Source: Azospirillum brasilense (lineage in GTDB: Bacteria; Pseudomonadota; Alphaproteobacteria; Azospirillales; Azospirillaceae). Taken from it: a DNA stretch of 64,000 nt. Below, one piece after another: positions 7,671 through 16,965 of this stretch. Location of the stretch: assembly GCF_003349955.1 (NCBI RefSeq), contig NZ_QLKQ01000003.1:1-64000 (forward strand), given 5' to 3'. The stretch's first letter is position 1. Every line of letters starts with the position of its first letter. The translations under genes and the position numbers were made by a program. The notes beneath the pieces were generated by a model. It was given only the letters and a program-made list of their open reading frames with translations, did no database searches and was not told the origin of the DNA.

Positions 7671-9923
7671 ATGGCCGCGTACACTCATGTAGACGGAGCC
7701 CTGGGGTCCGAAGCCAGCACCCGGGAGGTCGCGCTCCGCGACCTCCTCCAGGTGCTGCGCCGGCGCCGGGGCACGATCATCGCCAGCGTCCTGTGCTGCA
7801 CCGCGCTGGCCACCACCGGGGCCCTGCTCTATGAGCCGCGGTTCACCAGCCAGGCCGTGCTCATCATCGACCCGCGCACGACGGAGGTCACGGACATCAA
7901 CGCCGTGATCTCCAACCTCCCGCGCGAGGCGGCGGCGATCCGGACCGAAATCGACATGATCACCTCCAGCGCCACCGCCGCCAAGGTGGTGGACCGGCTG
8001 GGGCTGGTCCATGACCCGGAGTTCAACGGCGCCATCGAGCGGCCCTCGGCCATCGACCGGGCCGTCGCCGGGATCAACGACACCATCGGCTACGACCTGT
8101 CGCCGCTGCAACAGCAGATCACCGGCTATCTGAACTCCGCCGGGATCGGCGTGAAGGAGCCGACGACGCCGGAGAAGGAGCGCGCCGCGGTCATCGCCGA
8201 CGTTCGCCGCGGCCTGTCGGCGACCAGCGACGCGCAGTCCTACACCATCCTCGTCTCCTTCAAGGCGAAGGAGGCGGACAAGGCGGCGCGCATCGCCAAC
8301 GCCTTCGTGGACGAGTATCTGCTCGACCAGCTCCAGACCAAGCAGGAGGTCAACCAGCAGGCCAACAAGTGGCTGGAGGACCGCATCAGTGAGCTGCGCG
8401 CCCAGGTCGAAGTGTCGGACAAGGCGGTGCAGGACTACCGCGCGCAGCAGGGCCTCGTGCTCGGCGGCACCGGCGGCGAGACCTTCCTGTCGCAGCAGCT
8501 GGCCGAGCTGAACCGCGCCCTGGTCGTCGCCCAGACGGAGCGCGGCCGGGCGGAGGCGCGGGCGCAGAACGCCCGGATCGTCGCGCGCAGCCCGACCGAG
8601 GGCAACGCGGCCGAGGTGCTCGGCTCGCCGCTGATCCAGCGGCTGGGCGAGGAGGAATCGGGCATCGCGCGGCGGCTGGCCGAGTACCGCACCCGCTACG
8701 GCGACCAGCATCCGGCGGTTCAGGCCTACGTCAACCAGTTGACGAACCTGCGCCAGAAGATGCGCGAGGAAGCCACCAAGATCATGGCGGTGATCAACAA
8801 CGAGGTCGAGATCGCCCGCGCCCGCGAGCGCGAGCTTGAGGCCGCGTTGAAGAAGCTGACCGCCGAGACCGCCGGCGAGCTGGGCGCCAACGTCCGCCTG
8901 GCCCAACTGCAGCGCGAGGCCGACGCCAACCGCCGCGTCTATGAAGGTCTGCTCCAGCGTCTCGTCGAAACGCGCGAGCAGGACGACCTTCAGCAGCGCG
9001 ACGCCCGCGTCGTGTCCAAGGCGGAGCCGCCGCTGGAGCCGTCGACTCCGGGCAAGAAGCTGTTCGTCGGCGGCGGTCTGGCCGTGGGCCTGCTGATCGG
9101 CATGTTCCTGGCCTTCCTGCGCGACCACCTGAACAAGACCTTCCGCAACACCCAGCATGTGGAGGAGACGATCGGCGTGCCGGCCATCGGGCTGGTGCCG
9201 TCCCTGCCGCATCACAAGAACGCCAAGCCGGAAGACTACGTCCTCGACCGTCCGCGGTCGGAGTACAGCGAGGCGGTGCGCGCCATCGGCGTGTCGCTCT
9301 ACGCCCGCGGCGCCCTGAACACCGGCTCCGTGGTGATGGTCACCTCCGCGGTGCCCGGCGAGGGCAAGACCACCGTCTGCCTGACCCTGGCGCGCATGCT
9401 GGCGGCGTCCGGCCGGCGGGTCCTGCTTCTGGAATGCGACCTGCGCTGCCCGCGCATCGGGAACGTGCTGGGCGACAACGCGCCGGGCGACCTGAGCGAC
9501 CTGATCGTCGGCAAGGCGGAATGGCAGGACGTGGTCCAGGTGGACGGCCGCAGCGGACTGCACTACGTCGTCGGCCGCCCGCATTGCGACCACCCGCAGG
9601 AACTTCTGGGGTCGGAGAAGCTGGCGAGCATCATTAAGTTCGCCTCGCTCGAATACGACTGCGTCATCCTCGACACCCCGCCGATGGCGGTCGTGGCGGA
9701 CGCGGGCGTGCTGACCCGGTCGGCGACGGAATGCCTGTTCGTGGTGCGCTGGGAGCAGACGCCGCGCGCCGTCGTCCAGCGGGCCATCGAGCGGCTGACC
9801 GAGCTGGGCCGCGACGTGACCAGCGTCGTGCTGAGCCGTGTGGACCTGAAGAAGCTGGCCCGCACCGACGCGTCGGAAGAGGCCTACGGCATGAACGAGG
9901 CGCGCCGCTACTACACGCGCTGA
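7671..9923 (+). CDS. Wzc/GumC-type chain-length determinant with tyrosine autokinase domain
   Basis: A 750-residue inner-membrane co-polymerase. A first membrane helix lies near residues 38-58 and a long periplasmic Wzz-like region with coiled coils spans about 60-455. A second helix (LFVGGGLAVGLLIGMFLAFL) lies near 463-482, followed by a cytoplasmic BY-kinase. The kinase has Walker A PGEGKTT (about 560), Walker A' LLLECDLRCP (about 583) and Walker B VILDTPP (about 666). The C-terminal tail holds the Tyr cluster (YGMNEARRYYTR) expected for autophosphorylation sites. It sets polymer length and couples Wzy polymerisation to export. The gene lies 43 bp after the dehydrogenase; its partner exporter (Wza-type) is not in the window. 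Confidence 0.9.
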   Translation: MAAYTHVDGALGSEASTREVALRDLLQVLRRRRGTIIASVLCCTALATTGALLYEPRFTSQAVLIIDPRTTEVTDINAVISNLPREAAAIRTEIDMITSSATAAKVVDRLGLVHDPEFNGAIERPSAIDRAVAGINDTIGYDLSPLQQQITGYLNSAGIGVKEPTTPEKERAAVIADVRRGLSATSDAQSYTILVSFKAKEADKAARIANAFVDEYLLDQLQTKQEVNQQANKWLEDRISELRAQVEVSDKAVQDYRAQQGLVLGGTGGETFLSQQLAELNRALVVAQTERGRAEARAQNARIVARSPTEGNAAEVLGSPLIQRLGEEESGIARRLAEYRTRYGDQHPAVQAYVNQLTNLRQKMREEATKIMAVINNEVEIARARERELEAALKKLTAETAGELGANVRLAQLQREADANRRVYEGLLQRLVETREQDDLQQRDARVVSKAEPPLEPSTPGKKLFVGGGLAVGLLIGMFLAFLRDHLNKTFRNTQHVEETIGVPAIGLVPSLPHHKNAKPEDYVLDRPRSEYSEAVRAIGVSLYARGALNTGSVVMVTSAVPGEGKTTVCLTLARMLAASGRRVLLLECDLRCPRIGNVLGDNAPGDLSDLIVGKAEWQDVVQVDGRSGLHYVVGRPHCDHPQELLGSEKLASIIKFASLEYDCVILDTPPMAVVADAGVLTRSATECLFVVRWEQTPRAVVQRAIERLTELGRDVTSVVLSRVDLKKLARTDASEEAYGMNEARRYYTR

Positions 9924-9931
9924 TGGGCAAA

Positions 9932-10128
9932 TCCCCTCTCCCCTCCGCTCACGCGCAAACGAAGTTTGCGCTGACGCGACAGGCGGACCTTTGGTCCGCC
10001 GAAAGCGGGGAGAGGGTTAGGGTGAGGGGGGTGTGCGTGTCGGACCGTCCGGCAAAAGCGCAACCCCCTCACCCTCCCCACCGCTGATGCGGTGGGTCCC
10101 CTCCCTCTCCCCGGAGGGGAGAGGGGTT
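9932..10128. repeat. Long palindromic intergenic repeat, copy 1
   Basis: This is a GC-rich composite repeat between the Wzc-like and Wzy-like genes. It contains the hairpin arms GCGCAAAC/GTTTGCGC, the hairpin GGCGGACC/GGTCCGCC, and the complementary blocks GGTGAGGGGG and CCCCCTCACC. It is bounded by CCCCTCTCCCCT and AGGGGAGAGGGG. Copies occur at 31401-31571 (same orientation) and 35246-35423 (inverted). This copy differs by an additional CCACCGC...GCGGTGG stem near 10077-10095. Confidence 0.85.
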
Positions 10129-10151
10129 AAAGGGTTCATCGGGGGAACAGG

Positions 10152-11582
10152 ATGAGTGCAACGCCATTTCCGCGAAACCGAGCCGCACTGGCGGCGGCGC
10201 CCGCTGCGGACGCGCCGCCCGCCCGGCCACGGACGCCGCTCCTGCGCAGCGCGGCCGATCTCACGCCCAGCCTGTTCGATCAGGTGGTGTGCGCGATCGG
10301 TCTGATCCTGCTGTGGGACGCGCTGCTGTCGGTGATGATGTCCGCGCCCTCGCAGCGCTTCATCCTGCGCGCGGGCGGCGCGCCGGAATCCTCCGGCGAC
10401 ACCATCAAACAGCTCATCTTCGCCGCTCTCTACGCCACGGCCCTGCTGCGGATCGTCATGCTCCACGGCGTCCGGGCCTTCCGCTATCTCAGCATTCCCA
10501 TGGCGCTCATGGTGGTGCTGGCGATCGCGTCCAGCCAGTGGTCGCATGACCCGTCGCTGACCATCCGCCGCAGCGTGGCCCTGGTCGGCACGACCATCTT
10601 CGGCCTCTATGTCGGCCTGTCCTACGGCGAGGTCGCGCTGGCCCGGCTGATCCACCGCGCGGTCTTCGTGCTGGCGGTGCTGAGCGCGCTCCTGGCGATC
10701 GGCCTGCCGAGCTACGGCCTGATGCCGGCGGAGCAGGGGTCGCAGTGGCGCGGCGTCTTCTCGCACAAGAACGGGCTGGGCGACGCCATGGCCTTCGGCC
10801 TGACCGCCGGGCTGTTCGTCCTGCGCTCCCGCCCGGTGACCGACACCATGGCGCTGGTCTGGCGGCTGGGCACCTTCGCCATCATGGCCGGCTGCCTCGC
10901 CATGTCGGGCTCCGCCACGGCGCTGATCGTCGCCATGGCCGGCATGACCCTGGTGATGCTGGTCACCCACCGGCAGGACGCCGGGTCGCTGGCGTTGGAG
11001 CTGTACGGCGGCACCATGGTCATCATGCTGGCCGCCATCTTCGCGCTGCTGAACCTGGAAAGCATCACCGGGCTGCTCGGCCGCGACATCACGCTGACCG
11101 GGCGCACGCTGATCTGGGACTTCGCCTTGCGGATGATCGGGCAGCAGCCGGTGCTGGGCTACGGCTTCAGCGCCTTCTGGTCGGGGCTTGACGCGCCGGG
11201 CGCGCTGTTCTGGCGCACCTCGGGCCGCTTCGACATCCATGCCCACAACGGCTTCATCCAGACGACGCTGGACGTCGGCCTGCTCGGCCTCGGCCTCTTC
11301 CTGGTGGCCTATGCGATCTACCTGTCGCGCATCGCCCGGATCGTCCCGGTCGACCGCAGCGGGGCGGCGCGCTGGCACATCGTCTTCGCCATGATGCTCC
11401 TGCTGGGCAACGTCGCGGAAAGCAGCCTGCTGATCCAGAACGGTCTGCTGTGGTTCCTCTTCACCGCCTTCCAGACGCGGCTTGCCAAGACGGTCCACGC
11501 CCACGCCCTGACGCCGCGTCCGGCGGCGGGACGGCGGCCCAAGCTGAGCAACGGCATCCCGGTTGCGGAGCCGCGGTCATGA
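10152..11582 (+). CDS. O-antigen ligase/Wzy-type polysaccharide polymerase
   Basis: A 476-residue polytopic inner-membrane protein of the O-antigen ligase/ExoQ superfamily. After a soluble Arg/Pro/Ala-rich N-terminus (about 1-45) there are some ten hydrophobic segments. The motif WRGVFSHKNGLGDAMAFG (about residues 199-216) is the characteristic G-x-F-x-H-K-N region of ExoQ-like polymerases. A second periplasmic loop contains IHAHNGFIQTTLDVGLLG (about 359-376), with the conserved His-Asn. It polymerises lipid-linked repeat units at the periplasmic face. The stop overlaps the start of the flippase gene (ATGA), so the two are translationally coupled. Confidence 0.85.
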   Translation: MSATPFPRNRAALAAAPAADAPPARPRTPLLRSAADLTPSLFDQVVCAIGLILLWDALLSVMMSAPSQRFILRAGGAPESSGDTIKQLIFAALYATALLRIVMLHGVRAFRYLSIPMALMVVLAIASSQWSHDPSLTIRRSVALVGTTIFGLYVGLSYGEVALARLIHRAVFVLAVLSALLAIGLPSYGLMPAEQGSQWRGVFSHKNGLGDAMAFGLTAGLFVLRSRPVTDTMALVWRLGTFAIMAGCLAMSGSATALIVAMAGMTLVMLVTHRQDAGSLALELYGGTMVIMLAAIFALLNLESITGLLGRDITLTGRTLIWDFALRMIGQQPVLGYGFSAFWSGLDAPGALFWRTSGRFDIHAHNGFIQTTLDVGLLGLGLFLVAYAIYLSRIARIVPVDRSGAARWHIVFAMMLLLGNVAESSLLIQNGLLWFLFTAFQTRLAKTVHAHALTPRPAAGRRPKLSNGIPVAEPRS

Positions 11583-13012
11583 TGTCGAGCGGCTTCGCCT
11601 TCTTCGCGACCCGGATCGCCGTCGGCATCCTGGGCTTCGCGGCGGTCGCGGTCTTCTCGCGCATCGTCACGCCGGAGGCCTACGGCCATTACGCGCTGGT
11701 GATGGCGGCGGCGGCGGCGATCAACGCCTGCGGCTTCTCCTGGATGGGTCTGTTCGTCCTGCGCAAGTGCGGCGGCGACGCGGCGGAGCGGGACGCCTGG
11801 CTCTCCACCGTGGTCACCGCCTTCCTGGTGGTGGCCTGCGGGGTGCTCGCCATCCTGGGCGCGGTGGTGGCCTTCTATCCGGGCATGAACGGCATCGACT
11901 ATGTGCTCTATCTGCCGGTCATCGCGATCCTGATCTCCTGGTTCGACCTGTCGATCCAGATGTCGCGGGCGCGGCTGCGGGGCTCGGTCTTCGCGGCCAA
12001 GTCCTTCGCCAAGGCGCTGTTCGGGCTGGCGCTCGGCTCCGCCTTCGTGCTGATCGGCTGGAAGGAGGAGGGGCTGCTGCTCGGCACCAGCATCGGCTTC
12101 CTGCTGGTCACCGCGATCTGGCTGCGCTCCGACCTCAAGGGCATCTCGCTGCGCTGGCCGGCGCGGGAGCGGGTCGGCCTGCTGCTGACCTTCGGCGGCC
12201 CGCTGATGCTGAGCCTGATGGTCGGCTGGGCGCTCGATTTCGCCGACCGCTTTCTGATCTACTGGTTCATCGGCGAGGCGGCGGCGGGCGCCTACGCCAT
12301 GGCCTTCGACCTCGCCAAGCAGCCGATCATGCTGGTGGCGTCGGCGGCCTCGCTGGTCACGCTGCCGATGGCGTCGCGCGCCTATGACGATGCCGGTCCG
12401 CGCGCCGCGCGACCGATCATGGCGCAGAACCTGACGATCCTGCTGCTGGTCTGCCTGCCCCTGGTGCTCATGGAGGTGATCTCCGCCCAGGGCATCGTCG
12501 GGCTGCTGCTCGGCGAGGCCTACCGTGAGACCGGCGCGGCGATCATGCCGCTCGTCGCCCTGTCGGTCTTCATCAGCATCCTGCGCATCTATCACTTCGA
12601 CCTGTCGCTGCACCTGACCAAGAAGACCGGCTACATCCTGAAGCTGACCATGCTGACGGCGGTGCTGAACGTCGGCGCCAACCTGTTCCTGATCCCGCGC
12701 TTCGGGGTGATCGGGGCGGCCTACGGCTCGCTGGCGGCCCAGCTCGGCTGGGTGGTGGCCGCGGTCCTCCTGATGCCGCGCGCCGGTGTGCTGGCGGTGC
12801 CGGTGAAGGATCTTCTGAAGGTGACCACCGCCGCCCTGCTCTTCGCCGCCGGGCTGAAGGTCGCGGCGATGGAAAGCGACCTGCTGCTCGTCCAGCTCGC
12901 CCCGGCGGGCAGCCTCTATCTGCTGGCCCTGGCCGTGCTCAACCCCGCCAACCTGATGGGTCAGGTGCGGGTCGCGCTGGCCCGGCTGAAACGCACCCGA
13001 TCCCCGGCATGA
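11579..13012 (+). CDS. Wzx-like polysaccharide flippase (MOP superfamily)
   Basis: A 477-residue integral membrane protein with about 12-14 hydrophobic segments and the N-terminal pattern AFFATRIAVGILGFAAVAVFSRIVTPEAYGHYALV typical of polysaccharide-synthesis/Wzx exporters, divided here by family knowledge into helix 1 and the SRxLTPxxYG motif. It should flip undecaprenyl-diphosphate-linked repeat units across the inner membrane. The start at ATG 11579 overlaps the polymerase stop by 4 bp; a second in-frame ATG follows immediately. The gene ends just before the ExoM-like glycosyltransferase. The order Wzc-Wzy-Wzx-GT is usual for Wzy-dependent loci. Confidence 0.85.
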   Translation: MMSSGFAFFATRIAVGILGFAAVAVFSRIVTPEAYGHYALVMAAAAAINACGFSWMGLFVLRKCGGDAAERDAWLSTVVTAFLVVACGVLAILGAVVAFYPGMNGIDYVLYLPVIAILISWFDLSIQMSRARLRGSVFAAKSFAKALFGLALGSAFVLIGWKEEGLLLGTSIGFLLVTAIWLRSDLKGISLRWPARERVGLLLTFGGPLMLSLMVGWALDFADRFLIYWFIGEAAAGAYAMAFDLAKQPIMLVASAASLVTLPMASRAYDDAGPRAARPIMAQNLTILLLVCLPLVLMEVISAQGIVGLLLGEAYRETGAAIMPLVALSVFISILRIYHFDLSLHLTKKTGYILKLTMLTAVLNVGANLFLIPRFGVIGAAYGSLAAQLGWVVAAVLLMPRAGVLAVPVKDLLKVTTAALLFAAGLKVAAMESDLLLVQLAPAGSLYLLALAVLNPANLMGQVRVALARLKRTRSPA

Positions 13013-13047
13013 ACCCCATGAACAGGCGTGAGGAAGGAACAGGCATC

Positions 13048-13971
13048 ATGTCGAAAAAGCTGGTGGTTTGCGTGTGCACCTACCGCAGGCCGAAGGATCT
13101 TCACCGCACCCTGCTGTCGCTGGAGGGGCTGACCTTCAACCCCGACGCCCCGCTGGACGTCGAGGTGCTGGTGGTGGACAACGACCCGGCACGCTCCGCC
13201 GAACCGCTGTGCCAGGAGATGGCCCAGGACTGGCGCTTCCCCATCCGCTACGCGGCGGAGCCGGTGCCGGGGATTCCCGCCGCCCGCAACCGCTGCCTGG
13301 ACGAGACCACGGACGCCGACCTGATCGCCTTCATCGACGACGACGAGGTGGCGAGCCCCGGCTGGCTGGACTGGCTGGTGACGGCCATGGAGCGCACCGG
13401 CGCCGCCGTGGTCGCCGGCCCGGTCCTGCCGATCTACGAGAAGCGGCCGCCCGACTGGCTGACCAAGGGCCGCTTCCACGACCTGCAGCGCATGCCCACG
13501 GGCAGCGAGCCGGCCTATTGCGCCACCGGCAACGTGCTGTTCCGCCGCTCCATCCTGAAGGGCGGCGTGCGCTTCGACCCGGAGCTGAGCCTGTCCGGCG
13601 GCAGCGACGTGCTGTTCTTCGAGCAGATCCGCCGCCAGGGCCACCGCATCGTCTGGTGCGACGAGGCGACCATCGAGGAGCATGTGCCGGCCAGCCGCAT
13701 GACCGCGCGCTGGATCCTGCGCCGCGCCTTCCGGCTCGGCACCTGCGTGTCGCTGACCGAGGCCAAGCTGAACGGCCAGCGCCGCACGCTGGTGAAGCGC
13801 TCCACGCTGGGCCTTGGGCACATCGCGCTGAACCTCGCCGCCCTGCCGCTGGTTCCGATGGCGATGGCCTTCGACACGAGCTGGCCGATCCGCCGTCTCC
13901 AGAAGATCTGCGTCGGCAGCGGCTATCTCTACGGCCTGATGGGCTTCCAATATCTGGAGTACAAGCGATGA
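13048..13971 (+). CDS. Family 2 glycosyltransferase, ExoM-like
   Basis: A 307-residue GT2 enzyme. VVCVCTYRRPKDL opens the GT-A fold at about residue 6. VDNDPARSAEPL follows, and the metal-binding triad FIDDDE lies at about 98-103. The alignment of CTYRRP, VVDNDP, ARNxCLD, FIDDDE and W(L/M)xxGxFH with the known succinoglycan enzyme ExoM is strong from memory, but the donor sugar is not proven. I chose ATG 13048 because GAGGAAGGAAC lies upstream; an ATG at 13009 overlaps the flippase stop and would add 13 residues. It adds a sugar to the lipid-linked repeat unit. The stop overlaps the next gene by 4 bp. Confidence 0.85.
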   Translation: MSKKLVVCVCTYRRPKDLHRTLLSLEGLTFNPDAPLDVEVLVVDNDPARSAEPLCQEMAQDWRFPIRYAAEPVPGIPAARNRCLDETTDADLIAFIDDDEVASPGWLDWLVTAMERTGAAVVAGPVLPIYEKRPPDWLTKGRFHDLQRMPTGSEPAYCATGNVLFRRSILKGGVRFDPELSLSGGSDVLFFEQIRRQGHRIVWCDEATIEEHVPASRMTARWILRRAFRLGTCVSLTEAKLNGQRRTLVKRSTLGLGHIALNLAALPLVPMAMAFDTSWPIRRLQKICVGSGYLYGLMGFQYLEYKR

Positions 13972-14939
13972 AGGACGTTGCGGCGAACGGCGGTTCGGCG
14001 GAAGCCCCGCCCGTCACCGTCAGCGCGGTCATCCCGACGCGCAACCGCCCGCATCTCGTGCTGAAGGCTGTGGAGAGCGTGCGCGCCCAGACGCTCAAGG
14101 ACGTCGAGATCGTCGTCGTCGTCGACGGGCCGGACCCCGCCACCGTCACGGCGCTGGAGGCGGTGGAGGACCGCCGTCTGCGCATCGTGCAGAACCCGGC
14201 GTCGCTCGGTCCCGCGGGGGCGCGCAACGCCGGCGTGCAGGCGGCGCTCGGCGCGTGGATCGCCTTCCTGGACGACGACGATTCCTGGGCGCCGGAGAAG
14301 CTGGAACGCCAGCTCGCCGCCGCCAAGGCGTCGGGCGCTAAGCTGCCGGTGGTGTCCTGCAGCACCAGCGTCAGCATCGGCGAGCGCCGCTACGTCTGGC
14401 CGCAGCGCCGGCCGGAGCCGGGCGAACCGATCAGCGATTACCTGATCGACCGCCGCAGCCCGCTGTCCCGCCCCGGCTATCTCGCCACCCCGACGATCAT
14501 GGTGCCGCGCTCTCTGGCGCTCGCCGTGCCGATGCCGGACTACCGGCATTTCGAGGATTGGGGCTGGCTGTTCCGCGCGCTGGATCAACCCGGAGCGGAA
14601 CTTGTCTTCGTGGATGAGCCGCTGTGCTTCGTGGAGATCGACGAGGGCCGCGCCTCGCTGCATTCGGTGGACGACTGGCGCCAAGCCTTCGAATGGGCGC
14701 GCACGCACCGTCCGCTGATGACCGGCAACGCCTACGCCGCCTTCCTGATGACCAAGGTCGTCGGCATGGCCCGCCGCGAGGGCGACTGGAACGCCGTCCG
14801 CCGTCTGCTGGCCGAGGCGACGCGGGCGGGCGACCCGAAGATGCGGCATTACCTGATGTTCTTCGGGACCTGCGTGGTTCCGCCGTCCTTCCACCGCCGG
14901 GTCCGTGCGGCGACCCATTCGGACGCCGCGACGGCGTGA
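13968..14939 (+). CDS. Family 2 glycosyltransferase, last gene of the exopolysaccharide operon
   Basis: A 323-residue GT2 enzyme with VSAVIPTRNRPHLVLKAVES at about residues 18-37, the donor-binding VVDGPD at about 50-55 and the DXD-type motif FLDDDDSW at about 101-108. The C-terminal third has several Trp/Arg-rich acceptor-binding-like stretches. It starts in the ATGA overlap with the ExoM-like gene, so it is translationally coupled. A palindromic repeat with terminator potential follows 22 bp after the stop, marking the operon end. Sugar specificity is unknown. Confidence 0.88.
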   Translation: MKDVAANGGSAEAPPVTVSAVIPTRNRPHLVLKAVESVRAQTLKDVEIVVVVDGPDPATVTALEAVEDRRLRIVQNPASLGPAGARNAGVQAALGAWIAFLDDDDSWAPEKLERQLAAAKASGAKLPVVSCSTSVSIGERRYVWPQRRPEPGEPISDYLIDRRSPLSRPGYLATPTIMVPRSLALAVPMPDYRHFEDWGWLFRALDQPGAELVFVDEPLCFVEIDEGRASLHSVDDWRQAFEWARTHRPLMTGNAYAAFLMTKVVGMARREGDWNAVRRLLAEATRAGDPKMRHYLMFFGTCVVPPSFHRRVRAATHSDAATA

Positions 14940-14960
14940 GGCCCCAGGGCGGGCAAAGTT

Positions 14961-15050
14961 TTGCCCCCTCCCCTGCCCTCCCCCGCTTCGCAGGGGAGGG
15001 AGAACAGTCCCCTCCCCTGCGTTAGCGGGGGAGGGTTAGGGAGGGGGCAA
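14961..15050. repeat. Short palindromic intergenic repeat, copy 1
   Basis: A 90-bp element with inverted termini TTGCCCCCTC and GAGGGGGCAA and internal stems (CCCCTGC/GCAGGGG). It sits between the convergent ends of the exopolysaccharide operon and the AEC transporter gene and could act as a bidirectional terminator. A related copy lies at 25525-25641. Confidence 0.8.
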
Positions 15051-15070
15051 TACCACTCCCCTCCCCCTCT

Positions 15071-15961
15071 TCACATCACCACGGCCAGCAGCAGCGGCAG
15101 CGTCAGGAACGACAGCGCCGTGGAGCCCAGCACCATTCCGGCAACCTCCTGCGGCGCGTTGTTGTAGCGCAGCGCCCAAAGGTAGTTGAACACCGCCACC
15201 GGCATGGTGCTTTCCAGCAGCACGACGCCGCGCATCGTGCCCTCCAGGTCCAGCACCTCGACCACCGCGAGCCCGGCGGCGAAGCCGAGCAGCAGGCGCA
15301 GCGCCGACATGGCCAGCGACCGCAGCATCCCCTGCATCCGCAGCCCCGCCAGAGCCACCCCCAGCGAGAACAGCATCAGCGGCACCGCGCAGTTGCCGAG
15401 CAGAGTCGTCGTGTTGGTCACCCATTGCGGCGGCTGGACGCCGGTCATCAGGACCAGCACGGCCAGCGCGACCGCGTAGATCACCGGGGTGCGCAGCACC
15501 TGCCTGGCGTCCGTGCGTCCCGCCGCCAGGGCCGGGCCGATGGTGAACTGGAGGACGGCCAGCGTCGCGAAGAACAGCACCGCCAGCCCCATCCCGGTTT
15601 CCCCGAAGGCGAACAGGCAGACGGGAATGCCCATGTTGCCGCCGTTGGGAAAACTGAGCGCCGGCAGATAGACGCGCAGCGGCAGGCGGCTGGCGAGCAG
15701 GATCGGCGTCGCCATCAGCCCGGCCAGCGCCATGCTGCCGACCGAGGCCACCGCCATGGTCAGCAGGTCGTCCCCGCCCAGCGTCAGCCGGGCCAGCGAG
15801 GAGAAGACCAGGCAGGGGGTGGAAACGTTGATCGCGAAGGTGGTGATGAAGGCGCTGTCGTAGGGCAGCTTGGCGCGGCTCCAGCCGAAGCCGAGGGCCG
15901 CGATGAGGAACACCGGCACGACGACGGCGGCGATGCTGGACAGGGGGGCGAGCAGGTCCAT
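15071..15961 (-). CDS. AEC-family transporter (auxin efflux carrier-like)
   Basis: A 296-residue membrane protein with about ten hydrophobic segments in two five-helix halves. The first half has the crossover motif FAINVSTPCLVFSSLA (about residues 41-56) and the second has NYLWALRYNNAP (about 258-269). Members export or exchange organic acids such as malate or malonate. ATG 15961 is two bases after the stop of the upstream isomerase gene, so they form an operon. The substrate may be the 2-oxo or hydroxy acid handled by the isomerase, but this is inference. Confidence 0.82.
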   Translation of the reverse strand: MDLLAPLSSIAAVVVPVFLIAALGFGWSRAKLPYDSAFITTFAINVSTPCLVFSSLARLTLGGDDLLTMAVASVGSMALAGLMATPILLASRLPLRVYLPALSFPNGGNMGIPVCLFAFGETGMGLAVLFFATLAVLQFTIGPALAAGRTDARQVLRTPVIYAVALAVLVLMTGVQPPQWVTNTTTLLGNCAVPLMLFSLGVALAGLRMQGMLRSLAMSALRLLLGFAAGLAVVEVLDLEGTMRGVVLLESTMPVAVFNYLWALRYNNAPQEVAGMVLGSTALSFLTLPLLLAVVM

Positions 15962-15963
15962 GG

Positions 15964-16752
15964 TCAGCGCGCGGCCCGCGTGCTGGCGGCGTGGAACCAG
16001 CCCAACCCGTCCTCGGTCCGGGCGCGGGGCCGGTACTCGCAGCCGATGAAGCCGCGGTAGCCGGTCTCGGCCAGAACCTCGAACAGATAGGGATAGTTGA
16101 CCTCGCCGCGGTCGGGCTCCTGGCGGTCGGGAACGCCGGCGATCTGCACATGAGCGGTGAGGTCGGCGTTGGCCCGGATGCGGGTGGCGAGGTCGCCCTC
16201 GCTGATCTGGCAATGGTAGAGATCGAGCTGGAGCTTCAGGTTCGGCGCCCCGACCTCCCCGATCACCCGGCGGGCCCGCGCGGTGCCGTTCATCAGATAG
16301 CCCGGCATGTCGCGGTTGTTGATCGGCTCCACCAGCAGCGTCAACCCGGCCTCCGCGCAGGCCGCCGCGGCGTGGCGCAGATTGCCGGTGTAGGTCGCCA
16401 GAGCCGCGTCCCGCTCCAGCCCCTCCGGCGGGATGCCGGCCATGCAATGCAGCAGCCGGTTGCCCAGCGCCTTGGCGTAGGCGATGGCCGTCGCCACGCC
16501 CTCGCGGAACTCCGCCTCGCGGCCGGGCAGGCTGGCGATGCCGCGCTCCCCCGCCGCCCAGTCGCCGGGGGGCAGGTTGAACAGAGCCTGGGTCAGCCCT
16601 TGGGCGTCCAGCGCCGCCCTGATCCGCTCCGCCGGAACGTCGTAGGGGAACAGGAACTCCACCGCGTCGAAGCCGGCCGCCGCCGCCGCGCCGAACCGGT
16701 CCAGGAAGGGCCGCTCGGTGAACATCATGGACAGGTTGGCGGCGAACCTCAT
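15964..16752 (-). CDS. Hydroxypyruvate isomerase / 2-oxo-tetronate isomerase-like enzyme
   Basis: A 262-residue xylose-isomerase-like TIM-barrel protein. It opens [20 protein letters not shown], the typical start of the Hyi/Gip/OtnI group. Metal/catalytic residues are seen in [15 protein letters not shown] (Glu near 142), LQLDLYHCQ (Asp/His near 175-178), [20 protein letters not shown] (about 203-222) and GCEYRP (Glu near 241). The group interconverts hydroxypyruvate and tartronate semialdehyde, or acts on 2-oxo-tetronates; some relatives decarboxylate oxo-isoapionate. It forms an operon with the AEC transporter. It might serve the acid-sugar kinase cassette 25 kb away, which uses family members that work together elsewhere. 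Confidence 0.85.
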   Translation of the reverse strand: MRFAANLSMMFTERPFLDRFGAAAAAGFDAVEFLFPYDVPAERIRAALDAQGLTQALFNLPPGDWAAGERGIASLPGREAEFREGVATAIAYAKALGNRLLHCMAGIPPEGLERDAALATYTGNLRHAAAACAEAGLTLLVEPINNRDMPGYLMNGTARARRVIGEVGAPNLKLQLDLYHCQISEGDLATRIRANADLTAHVQIAGVPDRQEPDRGEVNYPYLFEVLAETGYRGFIGCEYRPRARTEDGLGWFHAASTRAAR

Positions 16753-16965
16753 GGCGTCCGTCCGCTGGCTATCGTGGGCATGGTCCCCTCCCGCTTCGTC
16801 TGGGCCGCCGCTGCGGCTGGTTGCCCCGACAATGCAGCAGGCGGACGGTCCGGACAATCGCCGGCCCATGCCGCACACGCTTGTCAGGTGACCGCCCATA
16901 CCGGTTGCACGGCATTGCGGGGGACACGCACAGTGCACGGCCCCTGCCGCAGCCGGAACCGACGG

